Shown here: positions 48,294 to 56,905 of the stretch, one piece after another
Position numbering within the stretch: the first letter of the stretch is position 1
Layout of the letters: each line of letters begins with the position of its first letter
DNA from: Streptomyces europaeiscabiei
GTDB taxonomy: Bacteria > Actinomycetota > Actinomycetes > Streptomycetales > Streptomycetaceae
Assembly (NCBI RefSeq): GCF_036346855.1
Contig: NZ_CP107841.1
Location: 3,414,001-3,478,000, forward strand
Length of the DNA: 64,000 bases
Direction: 5' to 3'
The notes under the pieces: model-generated
Databases searched by the model: none
Seen by the model: the letters and a program-made list of their open reading frames with translations, nothing else
Told to the model about the DNA's origin: nothing
Program-made: the position numbers and the translations under genes

Positions 48294-51041
48294 CTAGCGG
48301 TGATCGCTCCCCGTCGACTGCGAGGCCGCGCGCCCCGCCTCCAGGCGGGCGACCGGGATGCGGAACGGGGAGCAGGAGACGTAGTCGAGGCCCACCTCAT
48401 GGAAGAAGTGGACGGACTCCGGGTCGCCGCCGTGTTCGCCGCAGACACCGAGCTTGAGGTCGGGGCGGGTCGCGCGGCCGGCCTCCACGGCCAGCTTCAC
48501 CAGGGAGCCCACGCCGTCCTTGTCGATCGTCTCGAAGGGGGAGACTCCGAAGATGCCCTTCTCCAGGTAGGCCGTGAAGAAGGACGCTTCGACGTCGTCG
48601 CGGCTGAAGCCCCACACCGTCTGGGTCAGGTCGTTCGTGCCGAAGGAGAAGAACTCCGCCGCCTCCGCGATCTGGCCTGCCGTCAGGGCGGCGCGCGGCA
48701 GCTCGATCATCGTGCCGATCGACAGCTTCAGGGCCACGCCCGTCGCCGCCTCGACCTCCGCGATCACCGCGTCCGCCTCCTCGCGGACGATCTCCAGCTC
48801 CTGGACCGTGCCGACGAGCGGGATCATGATCTCGGCGCGCGGGTCGCCCTTCGCGTTCTTGCGCTCGGCCGCCGCCTCCGCGATCGCCCGTACCTGCATC
48901 GTGAACAGGCCGGGGATGACCAGGCCCAGGCGCACGCCCCGCAGGCCCAGCATCGGGTTCTGCTCGTGCAGGCGGTGGACGGCCTGGAGGAGGCGGAGTT
49001 CGTTCTCGTGGGGCTCCTGGCGGGACTCCGCCAGGGCCACGCGGACCGACAGCTCCGTGATGTCCGGGAGGAACTCGTGCAGCGGCGGGTCGAGGAGACG
49101 GACCGTCACCGGGAGGCCGTCCATCGCCGAGAAGAGTTCGATGAAGTCCTGCTTCTGGAGCGGGAGCAGCGCCTTCAGGGACTCCTCGCGCACGGTCTCC
49201 GTGTCGGCCAGGATCAGGCGTTCGACCAGTTCACGGCGGTCGCCGAGGAACATGTGCTCCGTACGGCACAGGCCGATGCCCTGGGCGCCGAAGCGGCGGG
49301 CGCGCAGCGCGTCCTCGGCGTTGTCGGCGTTGGCCCGGACACGGAGACGGCGCTTGCGGTCCGCGAAGGCCATGATCCGGTGGACCGCCTCGACCAGTTC
49401 GTCGGCGTCGTTGGCGCCGGCGTGCATCCGGCCCTCGAAGTACTCCACGACGGGGGACGGGACCACCGGGACCTCGCCCAGGTAGACCTTGCCCGACGAA
49501 CCGTCGATGGAGATGAGGTCGCCCTCCTCCACCACATGGCCGCCGGGGACCGTCATACGGCGTCGCTTGGTGTCGACCTCCAGCTCCTCCGCGCCGCACA
49601 CGCACGTCTTGCCCATGCCGCGCGCGACCACGGCCGCGTGGGACGTCTTGCCGCCGCGCGAAGTGAGGATGCCCTCGGCCGCGATCATGCCGTCGAGGTC
49701 GTCGGGGTTCGTCTCGCGGCGGACCAGGATGACCTTCTCGCCCGAACGCGACCACTTCACGGCCGTGTACGAGTCGAAGACCGCCTTGCCGACCGCCGCA
49801 CCCGGGGAGGCGGCGATGCCTCGGCCGACCGGGGCGACCTTCGCCTCCTCGTCGAAGCGGGGGAACATGAGCTGCGCGAGCTGGGCGCCCGTCACCCGCT
49901 GGAGGGCCTCCGCCTCGTCGATCAGGCCCTGGTCCACCAGCTGCGTGGCGATGCGGAAGGCCGCGCCCGCCGTGCGCTTGCCGACGCGGGTCTGGAGCAT
50001 CCACAGCTGGCCGCGCTCGATGGTGAACTCGATGTCGCAGAGATCCTTGTAGTGGTTCTCCAGGGTCTCCATGATCTGCATCAGCTGGTCGTACGACTTC
50101 TTGTCGATCGACTCCAGCTCGGCCAGGGGGACGGTGTTGCGGATGCCCGCCACCACGTCCTCGCCCTGGGCGTTCTGGAGGTAGTCGCCGTACACGCCCT
50201 GGTGGCCGGAGGCGGGGTCGCGGGTGAAGGCGACGCCCGTGCCGGAGTCGGGGCCCAGGTTGCCGAAGACCATCGAACAGACGTTGACCGCCGTGCCGAG
50301 GTCGCCGGGGATGCGCTCCTGGCGGCGGTAGAGCTTGGCGCGGTCGGTGTTCCAGGAGTCGAAGACCGCGTGGATGGCGAGGTCCATCTGCTCGCGCGGG
50401 TCCTGCGGGAAGTCCCGGCCGGCCTCGGTCTTGACGATCTTCTTGAACTTGGTGACGAGCTTCTTGAGGTCGGCCGCCTCCAGCTCGGTGTCGACGACGA
50501 CCTTCTTGGCCGTCTTCGCCGCCTCCAGCGCCTCCTCGAAGAGGTCGCCGTCGACGCCGAGGACGGTCTTGCCGAACATCTGGATGAGCCGGCGGTAGGA
50601 GTCCCAGGCGAAGCGGTCGCCGCCGGCCTGCTTGGCGAGGCCCTGGACCGACTTGTCGGAGAGGCCGATGTTGAGAACCGTGTCCATCATGCCGGGCATC
50701 GAGAACTTCGCGCCGGAGCGGACCGAGACGAGGAGCGGGTCGTCGGCCTGGCCGAGCTTTTTGCCCATCTTCTCTTCGAGGGCCGTGAGGTGGGCGCTGA
50801 CCTCGTCACGGAGTGCCGCGGGCTCGTCGCCGCTGTCGAGGTAGACCTTGCAGGCCTCGGTGGTGATGGTGAAGCCGGGGGGCACGGGGAGACCGAGGTT
50901 GGTCATCTCGGCGAGGTTCGCACCCTTGCCGCCGAGGAGGTCCTTGAGGTCCTTGTTTCCTTCGGTGAAGTCATAAACAAACTTCACGCCCTCAACGCTC
51001 TGAGCTACGTGGCCTACGTGGGGATCTTTGTTTTCCGACAC
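48294..51041 (-). CDS. ppdK: Pyruvate, phosphate dikinase
   Basis: Interconverts pyruvate + ATP + Pi and phosphoenolpyruvate + AMP + PPi, linking glycolysis and gluconeogenesis. ATP-grasp domain at the N-terminus (GGKGANLAEMTNLGLPVPPG, about residues 23-42; VSVRSGAKFSMPGMMDTVLN, about 110). The swivelling phospho-His domain has GGKTSHAAVVARG (about 460) and the C-terminal PEP/pyruvate TIM barrel has GLCRTEHMF and the active-site CGEHGGDP. The frame is open from 51173, but GTG 51041 with AAGGAG 9 nt upstream begins just before conserved sequence (EGVKFVYDFTEG), giving 915 residues. Confidence 0.95.
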   Translation of the reverse strand: MSENKDPHVGHVAQSVEGVKFVYDFTEGNKDLKDLLGGKGANLAEMTNLGLPVPPGFTITTEACKVYLDSGDEPAALRDEVSAHLTALEEKMGKKLGQADDPLLVSVRSGAKFSMPGMMDTVLNIGLSDKSVQGLAKQAGGDRFAWDSYRRLIQMFGKTVLGVDGDLFEEALEAAKTAKKVVVDTELEAADLKKLVTKFKKIVKTEAGRDFPQDPREQMDLAIHAVFDSWNTDRAKLYRRQERIPGDLGTAVNVCSMVFGNLGPDSGTGVAFTRDPASGHQGVYGDYLQNAQGEDVVAGIRNTVPLAELESIDKKSYDQLMQIMETLENHYKDLCDIEFTIERGQLWMLQTRVGKRTAGAAFRIATQLVDQGLIDEAEALQRVTGAQLAQLMFPRFDEEAKVAPVGRGIAASPGAAVGKAVFDSYTAVKWSRSGEKVILVRRETNPDDLDGMIAAEGILTSRGGKTSHAAVVARGMGKTCVCGAEELEVDTKRRRMTVPGGHVVEEGDLISIDGSSGKVYLGEVPVVPSPVVEYFEGRMHAGANDADELVEAVHRIMAFADRKRRLRVRANADNAEDALRARRFGAQGIGLCRTEHMFLGDRRELVERLILADTETVREESLKALLPLQKQDFIELFSAMDGLPVTVRLLDPPLHEFLPDITELSVRVALAESRQEPHENELRLLQAVHRLHEQNPMLGLRGVRLGLVIPGLFTMQVRAIAEAAAERKNAKGDPRAEIMIPLVGTVQELEIVREEADAVIAEVEAATGVALKLSIGTMIELPRAALTAGQIAEAAEFFSFGTNDLTQTVWGFSRDDVEASFFTAYLEKGIFGVSPFETIDKDGVGSLVKLAVEAGRATRPDLKLGVCGEHGGDPESVHFFHEVGLDYVSCSPFRIPVARLEAGRAASQSTGSDHR

Positions 51042-51544
51042 AGGTCCCAACTCCTTGAGGACGCGGTGGCTGCCCTGACGGCGAGGAACATACCCAGATC
51101 GAAGGCCCCTGGGTACGTCCACTTGCGCGTCATGCGCCTGTAACCACCCGTCCGCCAGGAGATCGAAAGTCAAAGCTTGGCAAGGAACGACCCCGGGATG
51201 CGTTCACCTCTTGAACACACCCACCCCCAACAGGGCGCCGCAGCGCTCACATGAGCAGCAATCCATACAGCTGAGTTCGCCCGATGAACGATCAAAGGGT
51301 GGCACCGAGTGCCACCCCTTGAAGTCGCGGAACCGCCCGCAATTCGCTCATCTGAGCGCAACCCCTATCAGGGGTGGCGAGAATCACGCGGTTTCAGGGG
51401 CCCGGATTTCACCATGCGGACCGGTCCTCGGGACGGAAACACGCCCGTCACACGGGTCAGGAACGACCGCCCGCCGCCACGCGGACCGGGCGGGACCACC
51501 CTCCCGCCACACCGCTCACCCGTCACACGGACCGGGAAGCCGTC
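51042..51544. other. ppdK upstream region
   Basis: First 500 nt of the 687-nt gap between ppdK and the ROK gene. It must contain the ppdK promoter (minus strand). An 8-bp stem GGGTGGCA/TGCCACCC with a 5-nt loop lies at 51297-51317, and a smaller CCCCTATCAGGGG palindrome near 51362-51374. No small gene is convincing. Confidence 0.45.
51297..51317. promoter_or_regulatory. Stem-loop upstream of ppdK
   Basis: GGGTGGCA-CCGAG-TGCCACCC, extended by A/T-rich flanks, about 255 nt upstream of the ppdK start. It could be an attenuator, an operator or the end of a short transcript; function unknown. Confidence 0.35.
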
Positions 51545-51720
51545 CACCCGTCACGCGGACCGGAAAGCCGTCCACCCCTCACACGGACGGGGAAGCCGTC
51601 CACCCGTCACACAGACCGGGCAAGGCCATCCACCCCTCACACAGACCGGGCAAGGCCATCCACCCCTCACACAGACCGGGCAAGGCCATCCACCCCTCAC
51701 ACAGACCGGGCAAGGCCGTC
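51545..51720. repeat. 28/30-bp tandem repeat array after the ROK gene
   Basis: Four perfectly phased 30-bp units (51601-51630, 51631-51660, 51661-51690, 51691-51720; CACCCCTCACACAGACCGGG then CAAGGCCATC) follow two 28-bp variants (51545-51600) and weaker copies back to about 51510. The array runs up to the ROK stop codon at 51729; on the minus strand each unit contains GTGTGAGG, resembling the end of that gene (GGTGTGAGC). Confidence 0.75.
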
Positions 51721-51728
51721 CGCCCGGC

Positions 51729-52949
51729 TCACACCCCCAGCGCCACCAGCCGCGCCTCGGCCCGCTCCGGCGCGTACAGGTACTCGACGACCAGCGCGCC
51801 CGCCCCGACCAGGCCCGCCCGCTCCCCCAGCCTGGAGGTCACCACGTCCAGGTGGGCCGTGGAGCGGGACAGGGCCCGCTGGTAGAGCAGTTCGCGTACG
51901 CCCGTGAGGAAGGGGGTTCCGGCCAGATCCCCGGCGATCATCAGAACGCCCGGGTTCAGCAGGGTCACGACCGTCGCCAGGACGTCCCCGACGACCCGGC
52001 CCGCCTCCCGCGCGAGCGCCGTCGCCCCGGGGTGCCCGGCGGTCAGCAGGTCCCGCACGTCCGATCCCGAGGCCGCCGGAACCCCTGCCTCCGCCAGCCG
52101 TCGCGCCACGGCGCCGCCGCTCGCGACCGCCGCGAGACAGCCGTACGAGCCGCACTTGCACAGCGCGTCCGCGCCCTGCGGGACCCGGATGTGGCCGATG
52201 TCGCCGGCGCCGCCGTCGATGCCCCGGTATATCGAGCCCCCGACCACCACACCCGCGCCGATACCCGTGGACACCTTGACCAGTGCGAACGCCGAGCAGT
52301 CGGCGTATCCGGCGCGCTGTTCGCCGTACGCCATGAGGTTGGCGTCGTTGTCGACGAGGACCGGGACACCGACCGGGCCGGCCGCGTGTTCGGTGAAGGC
52401 GCGGGCGAGGCGGCCTCTTATGTCGTAGCCGTCCCAGCCGGGCATGATCGGCGGCTGGACGACACGGCCGGTGTCGGTGTCCACCGGGCCGGGCACGGCG
52501 AGACCGATCCCGCAGACCGCGTCCGCCGGGCGGCCCGCCTTCTCCAGCAACTCGGCGAACCAGCCGCCGAGTTCGTCCAGCACGGCGTCGGGGCCCTCGT
52601 CGATGACCAGGGTGCCGGTGTGTTCGGCATGGATCTCGCCGGTGAGGGAGAGGACGGCGGCGCGGGCGTGGCGGGTGTCGAGGTCGGCGGCGAGGACGAG
52701 CGCGTGTGCGTCGTCGAACTCCAGGGTGATGGAAGGGCGGCCGCCGAGCGGGGAGTCGACGGGGCCGCCGACGCCCTCGCGGAGCCAGCCCGCGCGGAAG
52801 AGACGGTCAAGGCGCTGGCCGACGGTCGCCCGGGACAGGCCGGTGGCCTGCTGGAGCGCGCCACGCGTGGTGGCCCGGCCGCTGCGGACCAGCTCCAGCA
52901 GATCTCCGGCACCGGCATGACTGCCCACCTTCACGGCCCTTCTGCTCAT
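51729..52949 (-). CDS. ROK family transcriptional regulator
   Basis: Sugar-responsive repressor of the ROK (NagC/XylR-like) type. N-terminal winged helix-turn-helix (TTRGALQQATGLSRATVGQRLDRLF, about residues 19-50, read in part) precedes an actin-like sugar-binding/kinase-like domain. The ROK zinc motif CKCGSYGC (about 250-257) and the GIGLAVPGPVD loop are visible. Start taken at ATG 52949 (MSRRAVKVG), 406 residues; the upstream frame to 52991 is possible. It is divergent from the two glycosidase genes 155 nt away, the probable targets. Confidence 0.88.
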   Translation of the reverse strand: MSRRAVKVGSHAGAGDLLELVRSGRATTRGALQQATGLSRATVGQRLDRLFRAGWLREGVGGPVDSPLGGRPSITLEFDDAHALVLAADLDTRHARAAVLSLTGEIHAEHTGTLVIDEGPDAVLDELGGWFAELLEKAGRPADAVCGIGLAVPGPVDTDTGRVVQPPIMPGWDGYDIRGRLARAFTEHAAGPVGVPVLVDNDANLMAYGEQRAGYADCSAFALVKVSTGIGAGVVVGGSIYRGIDGGAGDIGHIRVPQGADALCKCGSYGCLAAVASGGAVARRLAEAGVPAASGSDVRDLLTAGHPGATALAREAGRVVGDVLATVVTLLNPGVLMIAGDLAGTPFLTGVRELLYQRALSRSTAHLDVVTSRLGERAGLVGAGALVVEYLYAPERAEARLVALGV

Positions 52950-53006
52950 GCCGCCATTGTCGCGGCCCCTCGGGGATTCATTCCCGCGCACCCTCTTGCG
53001 TTCACC

Positions 53007-53029
53007 AACTCTGCATTACATATTGAGTT
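53007..53029. promoter_or_regulatory. Inverted repeat in ROK/glycosidase promoter region
   Basis: AACTC and GAGTT arms separated by 13 nt (AT-rich TGCATTACATATT) in the most AT-rich part (53000-53045) of the divergent spacer. A plausible operator for the ROK repressor; the arms are short, so this is tentative. Confidence 0.35.
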
Positions 53030-53104
53030 TTGCGTGTTAAGTAGACGTAACCCTACGGTAGCCACTGCCGAACCGGTCGGCACCTTGTCCTCAGGGAGCC
53101 CTGC

Positions 53105-54694
53105 GTGGACCGCACCACCCAGCTCACCGCCCGTCGACCGGGCACCGCCGCGCACGTCGGCGGCGACGTATACGATCCGGCCGCACCGGCGGCGGTGACC
53201 GGATCGGCCGGTTCGCTGCACCGTGCGGCGGCGGAGGTGCTGGCCGCCAACTGGACGGGCCGGTCCACGGTGCCGTCGCGCAAGCTGTATCCGCACCAGT
53301 GGTCGTGGGACTCGGCGTTCATCGCGATCGGGCTGCGTCATCTGTCGCCGCTGCGGGCGCAGACCGAGCTGGAGACGCTGCTCGCGGCGCAGTGGGGCGA
53401 CGGACGGATCCCGCACATCGTCTTCAACCCCTCCGTACCGCTCGACGCGTACTTCCCGAGCCCCGACTTCTGGCGCTCCTCGACCGCCGGGCGCGCCGCG
53501 GGCGCCCCGTGCTCCACGCAGACCTCGGGCATCGTGCAGCCGCCGGTGCACGCGCTGGCGGCGTGGCTGGTGCACCGGGCGGACCCCGGACTGTCCCGGG
53601 CGCGTGGCTTCCTGTCCCGGGTGTATCCGCGGCTGGCGGCCTGGCACCGCTATCTGCTGCACCGCCGCGACCTGGGCGGGGGCGGACTGACGTCCGTCGT
53701 CCACCCCTGGGAGCAGGGCATGGACAACAGCCCCACCTGGGACGCGCCCCTCGCCCGCATCACCCCGGCCCCAGCCCGCTCCTTCCGCCGGGCCGACCTC
53801 GACCACGGCGCGGCCGAGGACCGGCCGACGGATCTGGACTACGGGCGGTACGTGCGGCTGGCGGCGGACTACCGGGACGCCGGGTATACCGACGGACAGG
53901 GCGGGTTCGCCGTCGAGGACCCGGCCTTCAACGCCCTCCTCATCACCTCCGAGCACGCCCTCGCCCGCATCGCCAAGGAGTTGGGCGCACCGGGGACGGC
54001 CCGCCACGAGCGCGCGGAACGCCTGACGGCGGCGCTGGTGGAGCGGCTGTGGGACCCGGCGGAGGAGATGTTTTTCTGCCGGGACGTCACCACGGACGCC
54101 CTCCTCCCCGAGCGCGGCGTCTCCGGCCTCCTCCCCCTCCTGCTCCCCGGCCTCCCCCGCGACATCACGGCCGCCCTCGTCCGGACGGTCCACGGCCCGC
54201 ACTTCGGGCTCGGCGACGCCACCCGGCTCGTGCCGTCGTACGACCTGACCGGCGAGGCGTTCGATCCGCACCGGTACTGGCGTGGGCCCGCGTGGTTCAA
54301 CACGAACTGGATGCTGGAGCGGGGGCTCAGGCTGCACGGGGAGCGGGGGCGGGCCGACGCGCTGCGGACGGCGTTGCTGGAGACAGCGGAGGCGTCCGGG
54401 TTCGCCGAGTACGTGGACCCGTACACCGGCGAGGCCTGCGGAGCGCTCGGTTTCGGCTGGACCGCCGCGCTCGCCCTCGACCTGCTGCACCAGGACGACC
54501 GGGACCACGGCCACGATCGCGGCCGGCGGGACGAGCATGGGCAGCACCTCGACGGCCATGAGCGGCACCACGGACCGAACGACGGACCGAACGACGGACC
54601 GCGCCACGGACCGAACGACGAACGGCACGACGAACGGCATCACGACAACGAGGTCGTGTTCGGCATGAGTGACCAGGGAGGGGACCGGGAATGA
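53105..54694 (+). CDS. Glycoside hydrolase with (alpha/alpha)6 barrel (GH63/MGH1-like)
   Basis: Inverting glucosidase of the GH63-like type (relatives: mannosylglycerate hydrolase, trehalase-like enzymes). Motifs: KLYPHQWSWDSAFIAIGL (about residues 60-77), GDGRIPHIVFNP (about 98), VHPWEQGMDNSPTWD (about 199, probable catalytic Asp/Glu region) and YWRGPAWFNTNWML (about 392). No signal peptide. The last 70 residues are an Asp/His/Asn/Gly-rich repeat tail (NDGPNDGP, ERHDERHHD). GTG start with AGGGAG upstream. The stop overlaps the next ATG (ATGA). Probably controlled by the divergent ROK regulator. Substrate not determined. Confidence 0.85.
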   Translation: MDRTTQLTARRPGTAAHVGGDVYDPAAPAAVTGSAGSLHRAAAEVLAANWTGRSTVPSRKLYPHQWSWDSAFIAIGLRHLSPLRAQTELETLLAAQWGDGRIPHIVFNPSVPLDAYFPSPDFWRSSTAGRAAGAPCSTQTSGIVQPPVHALAAWLVHRADPGLSRARGFLSRVYPRLAAWHRYLLHRRDLGGGGLTSVVHPWEQGMDNSPTWDAPLARITPAPARSFRRADLDHGAAEDRPTDLDYGRYVRLAADYRDAGYTDGQGGFAVEDPAFNALLITSEHALARIAKELGAPGTARHERAERLTAALVERLWDPAEEMFFCRDVTTDALLPERGVSGLLPLLLPGLPRDITAALVRTVHGPHFGLGDATRLVPSYDLTGEAFDPHRYWRGPAWFNTNWMLERGLRLHGERGRADALRTALLETAEASGFAEYVDPYTGEACGALGFGWTAALALDLLHQDDRDHGHDRGRRDEHGQHLDGHERHHGPNDGPNDGPRHGPNDERHDERHHDNEVVFGMSDQGGDRE

Positions 54695-56631
54695 CGGACC
54701 GGCATCACCTGCTCGTGCGCGGCGGGACGTTCGCCGCCGTGAGCGACGGCGGCGACATCAGCGGGGTGCGGGGCGGCAGTTCACCGGACGGGCTGTTCGT
54801 CCGGGACGCCCGGCATCTGAGCCGGTGGCAGCTGACCGTCGACGGCGCTGTCCCCGAGACGCTCACACCGGTCGCCGACGGCGACACCGCGCGCTGTGTG
54901 CTCGTCCCCCGGGGCGGCCGCCAGGAGCCGCCCGCATACACGCTCTTCCGCGAACAGGCCGTCTCCGACAGCGCGTTCGTGGAGACGCTGCGCGTCACCA
55001 GCAACCGCCCGGTGGCGACGACCGTCCGGATCGCGATCACCGCGGACGCCGACTTCACCGACCAGTTCGAGCTGCGCTCCGACTTCCGCACCTACGCCAA
55101 GAGCGGCGTCGTCAGGAAGCGTGAGGTCCTCGACGACGGTGTGGAGTTCAGCTATCGGCGCGGCGAGTGGCGGTCCTGTACGACGGTGACGGCCGAGCCC
55201 GCTCCGGACAGTGTCGAGGAGACCGGGACAGGGGCGCGGCGCCTCGTCTGGGCCCTCGATGTAGCACCACACGGTTCGGTGGAGCTGACCTGCCGGGTGA
55301 TGGCGCGGCCGCACGGCAACCGGCGGGCGCTGCGGGTACCGCGCTCACCCGCCGCAGTGCAGGACCAGCTCCTCGCGCTGGAGGGCGAGTTCATGGAGGG
55401 CGTGGCCTTCCCCACCGGCTGGCCGGAGCTGGCCGCGGCCTGTGCGCGCGGCCTCGCCGATCTCGCCGCCCTCCAGGTGCCGGCGACCGGCCCGGAGGGC
55501 GAAACCCTGCGCGTACCCGCCGCCGGAGCACCCTGGTTCCTCACCCTCCTCGGCCGGGACGCCCTGCTGACCTCCCTCTTCACGCTCCCCTACCGACCGG
55601 AGCCGGCCGCCGCCACGCTGCTCGCACTCGCCGCGGCCCAGGCGACCGAGGTGGGCGTGGACTCGGTGGCCCAGCCCGGCAAGATCGTGCACGAGGTGCG
55701 GCACGGCGAGCTGGCGCACTTCGGGCAGGTGCCGTACGGGCGTTACTACGGTTCGGTGGACGCGACCCCGCTGTTCCTCGTCCTGCTCGGCGCGTATGTG
55801 GAACAGACCGGGGACGTCACGCTGGCCCGCCGCCTGGAACCCCACGCGCGGGCCGCGATCGGCTGGATGCTGGACCACGGCGGGCTCACCTCGCGCGGCT
55901 ATCTCGTCTACCGCGCCGACCAGGGCGGTCTCGCCAACCAGAACTGGAAGGACTCCCCCGGCTCGATCTGCTCCGCCGACGGCAGCCGGCCCGCCGCCGG
56001 CCCCGTGATGGCGGCAGGCGCGCAGGGCTACGCGTACGACGCGCTGCGCCGCACCGCCGTGCTGGCCCGCACGGTCTGGGAGGACGAGGTGTACGCGGCG
56101 CTCCTGGAACAGGCCGCGAGCGACCTCCGCGACCGTTTCCAGCGGGACTTCTGGATGCCCGGACACGGCTTCCCCGCGCTGGCGTTGGACAGCGAGGGCA
56201 GGCAGGTCGACGCCCTCGCCTCGGACGCGGGGCATCTGCTGTGGTCGGGGCTGCTGGACAAGGAGTACGGGAAGCTGGCCGGGCGACGGCTGCTGGAGCC
56301 CGACTTCTTCTCCGGGTGGGGTGTGCGGACGCTGGCCTCCGGGCAGCCCGCGTACCACCCGCTGTCGTATCACCGGGGGTCGGTCTGGCCCCACGACAAC
56401 GCACTGATCACGCTGGGGCTCGCGCGGTACGGGCTGCACGACGAGGCGCGGGCGGTGGCCTCCGGCATGGTCGACGCGGCGACGGCGGCGGGGCATCGGC
56501 TGCCGGAGGTGCTGGCCGGGTACGGGAGGGACACGCATCCGGAGCCGGTGCCGTATCCGCACGCGTGTGTGCGGGAGTCGCGGTCCGCGGCGGCTCCCTT
56601 GGCGCTGTTGACCGCGGTGGGCGGAGCGTAG
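54691..56631 (+). CDS. Amylo-alpha-1,6-glucosidase / glycogen-debranching-type glycosidase
   Basis: 646-residue protein with a GDE N-terminal beta-sandwich domain (LLVRGGTFAAVSDGGDI, SPDGLFVRDARHLSRW) and a C-terminal (alpha/alpha)6 barrel with GAPWFLTLLGRDALLTSLF (about 287-305). VQPGKIVHEVRHGELA-type sequence and YGSVDATPLFLVLLG lie near 345, NQNWKDSPGSI near 417 and HRGSVWPHDNALI near 566. These are typical of actinobacterial debranching-like enzymes of uncertain substrate. Translationally coupled to the preceding glycosidase, so the pair probably acts on one oligosaccharide or polysaccharide pool. Confidence 0.88.
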   Translation: MTDRHHLLVRGGTFAAVSDGGDISGVRGGSSPDGLFVRDARHLSRWQLTVDGAVPETLTPVADGDTARCVLVPRGGRQEPPAYTLFREQAVSDSAFVETLRVTSNRPVATTVRIAITADADFTDQFELRSDFRTYAKSGVVRKREVLDDGVEFSYRRGEWRSCTTVTAEPAPDSVEETGTGARRLVWALDVAPHGSVELTCRVMARPHGNRRALRVPRSPAAVQDQLLALEGEFMEGVAFPTGWPELAAACARGLADLAALQVPATGPEGETLRVPAAGAPWFLTLLGRDALLTSLFTLPYRPEPAAATLLALAAAQATEVGVDSVAQPGKIVHEVRHGELAHFGQVPYGRYYGSVDATPLFLVLLGAYVEQTGDVTLARRLEPHARAAIGWMLDHGGLTSRGYLVYRADQGGLANQNWKDSPGSICSADGSRPAAGPVMAAGAQGYAYDALRRTAVLARTVWEDEVYAALLEQAASDLRDRFQRDFWMPGHGFPALALDSEGRQVDALASDAGHLLWSGLLDKEYGKLAGRRLLEPDFFSGWGVRTLASGQPAYHPLSYHRGSVWPHDNALITLGLARYGLHDEARAVASGMVDAATAAGHRLPEVLAGYGRDTHPEPVPYPHACVRESRSAAAPLALLTAVGGA

Positions 56632-56683
56632 TCGCTCCGCTGGGTGAGCTGTTGGGCGCCGTTGGGGTGGTGGTGATTGGCGG

Positions 56684-56905
56684 GGTGCGGGTGCGTCGTG
56701 GCTGGTCGCGCAGTTCCCCGCGCCCCTGACAAGCACGGGGCTACGCCCCTTGCCTTCGGCCCACAGACCCGCCAAAAGCCGCCTGCCTCCGTCTCCGTCC
56801 AAGCCCATCTGGGGGGCGCAATCGCCGTTGAAGAGCGGGCGTTCCGCGGCCCGCAAGTACGTCGTGGCTGGTCGCGCAGTTCCCCGCGCCCCTTACGGGG
56901 CCCGG
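56684..56905. repeat. Two direct copies of dispersed repeat family A
   Basis: The motif GTCGTGGCTGGTCGCGCAGT followed by TCCCCGCGCCCCT occurs at about 56694-56727 and again at about 56862-56895, in direct orientation. Each is followed by a short GGGGC hairpin. They occupy the convergent spacer (56632-56892) and the second runs slightly into the end of the pyruvyl transferase gene. Confidence 0.6.

Noticed and set aside
48300..51143. 947-residue open frame antisense to ppdK
   Set aside because: Shadow frame mirroring ppdK codons; no motif and no independent ribosome-binding site.
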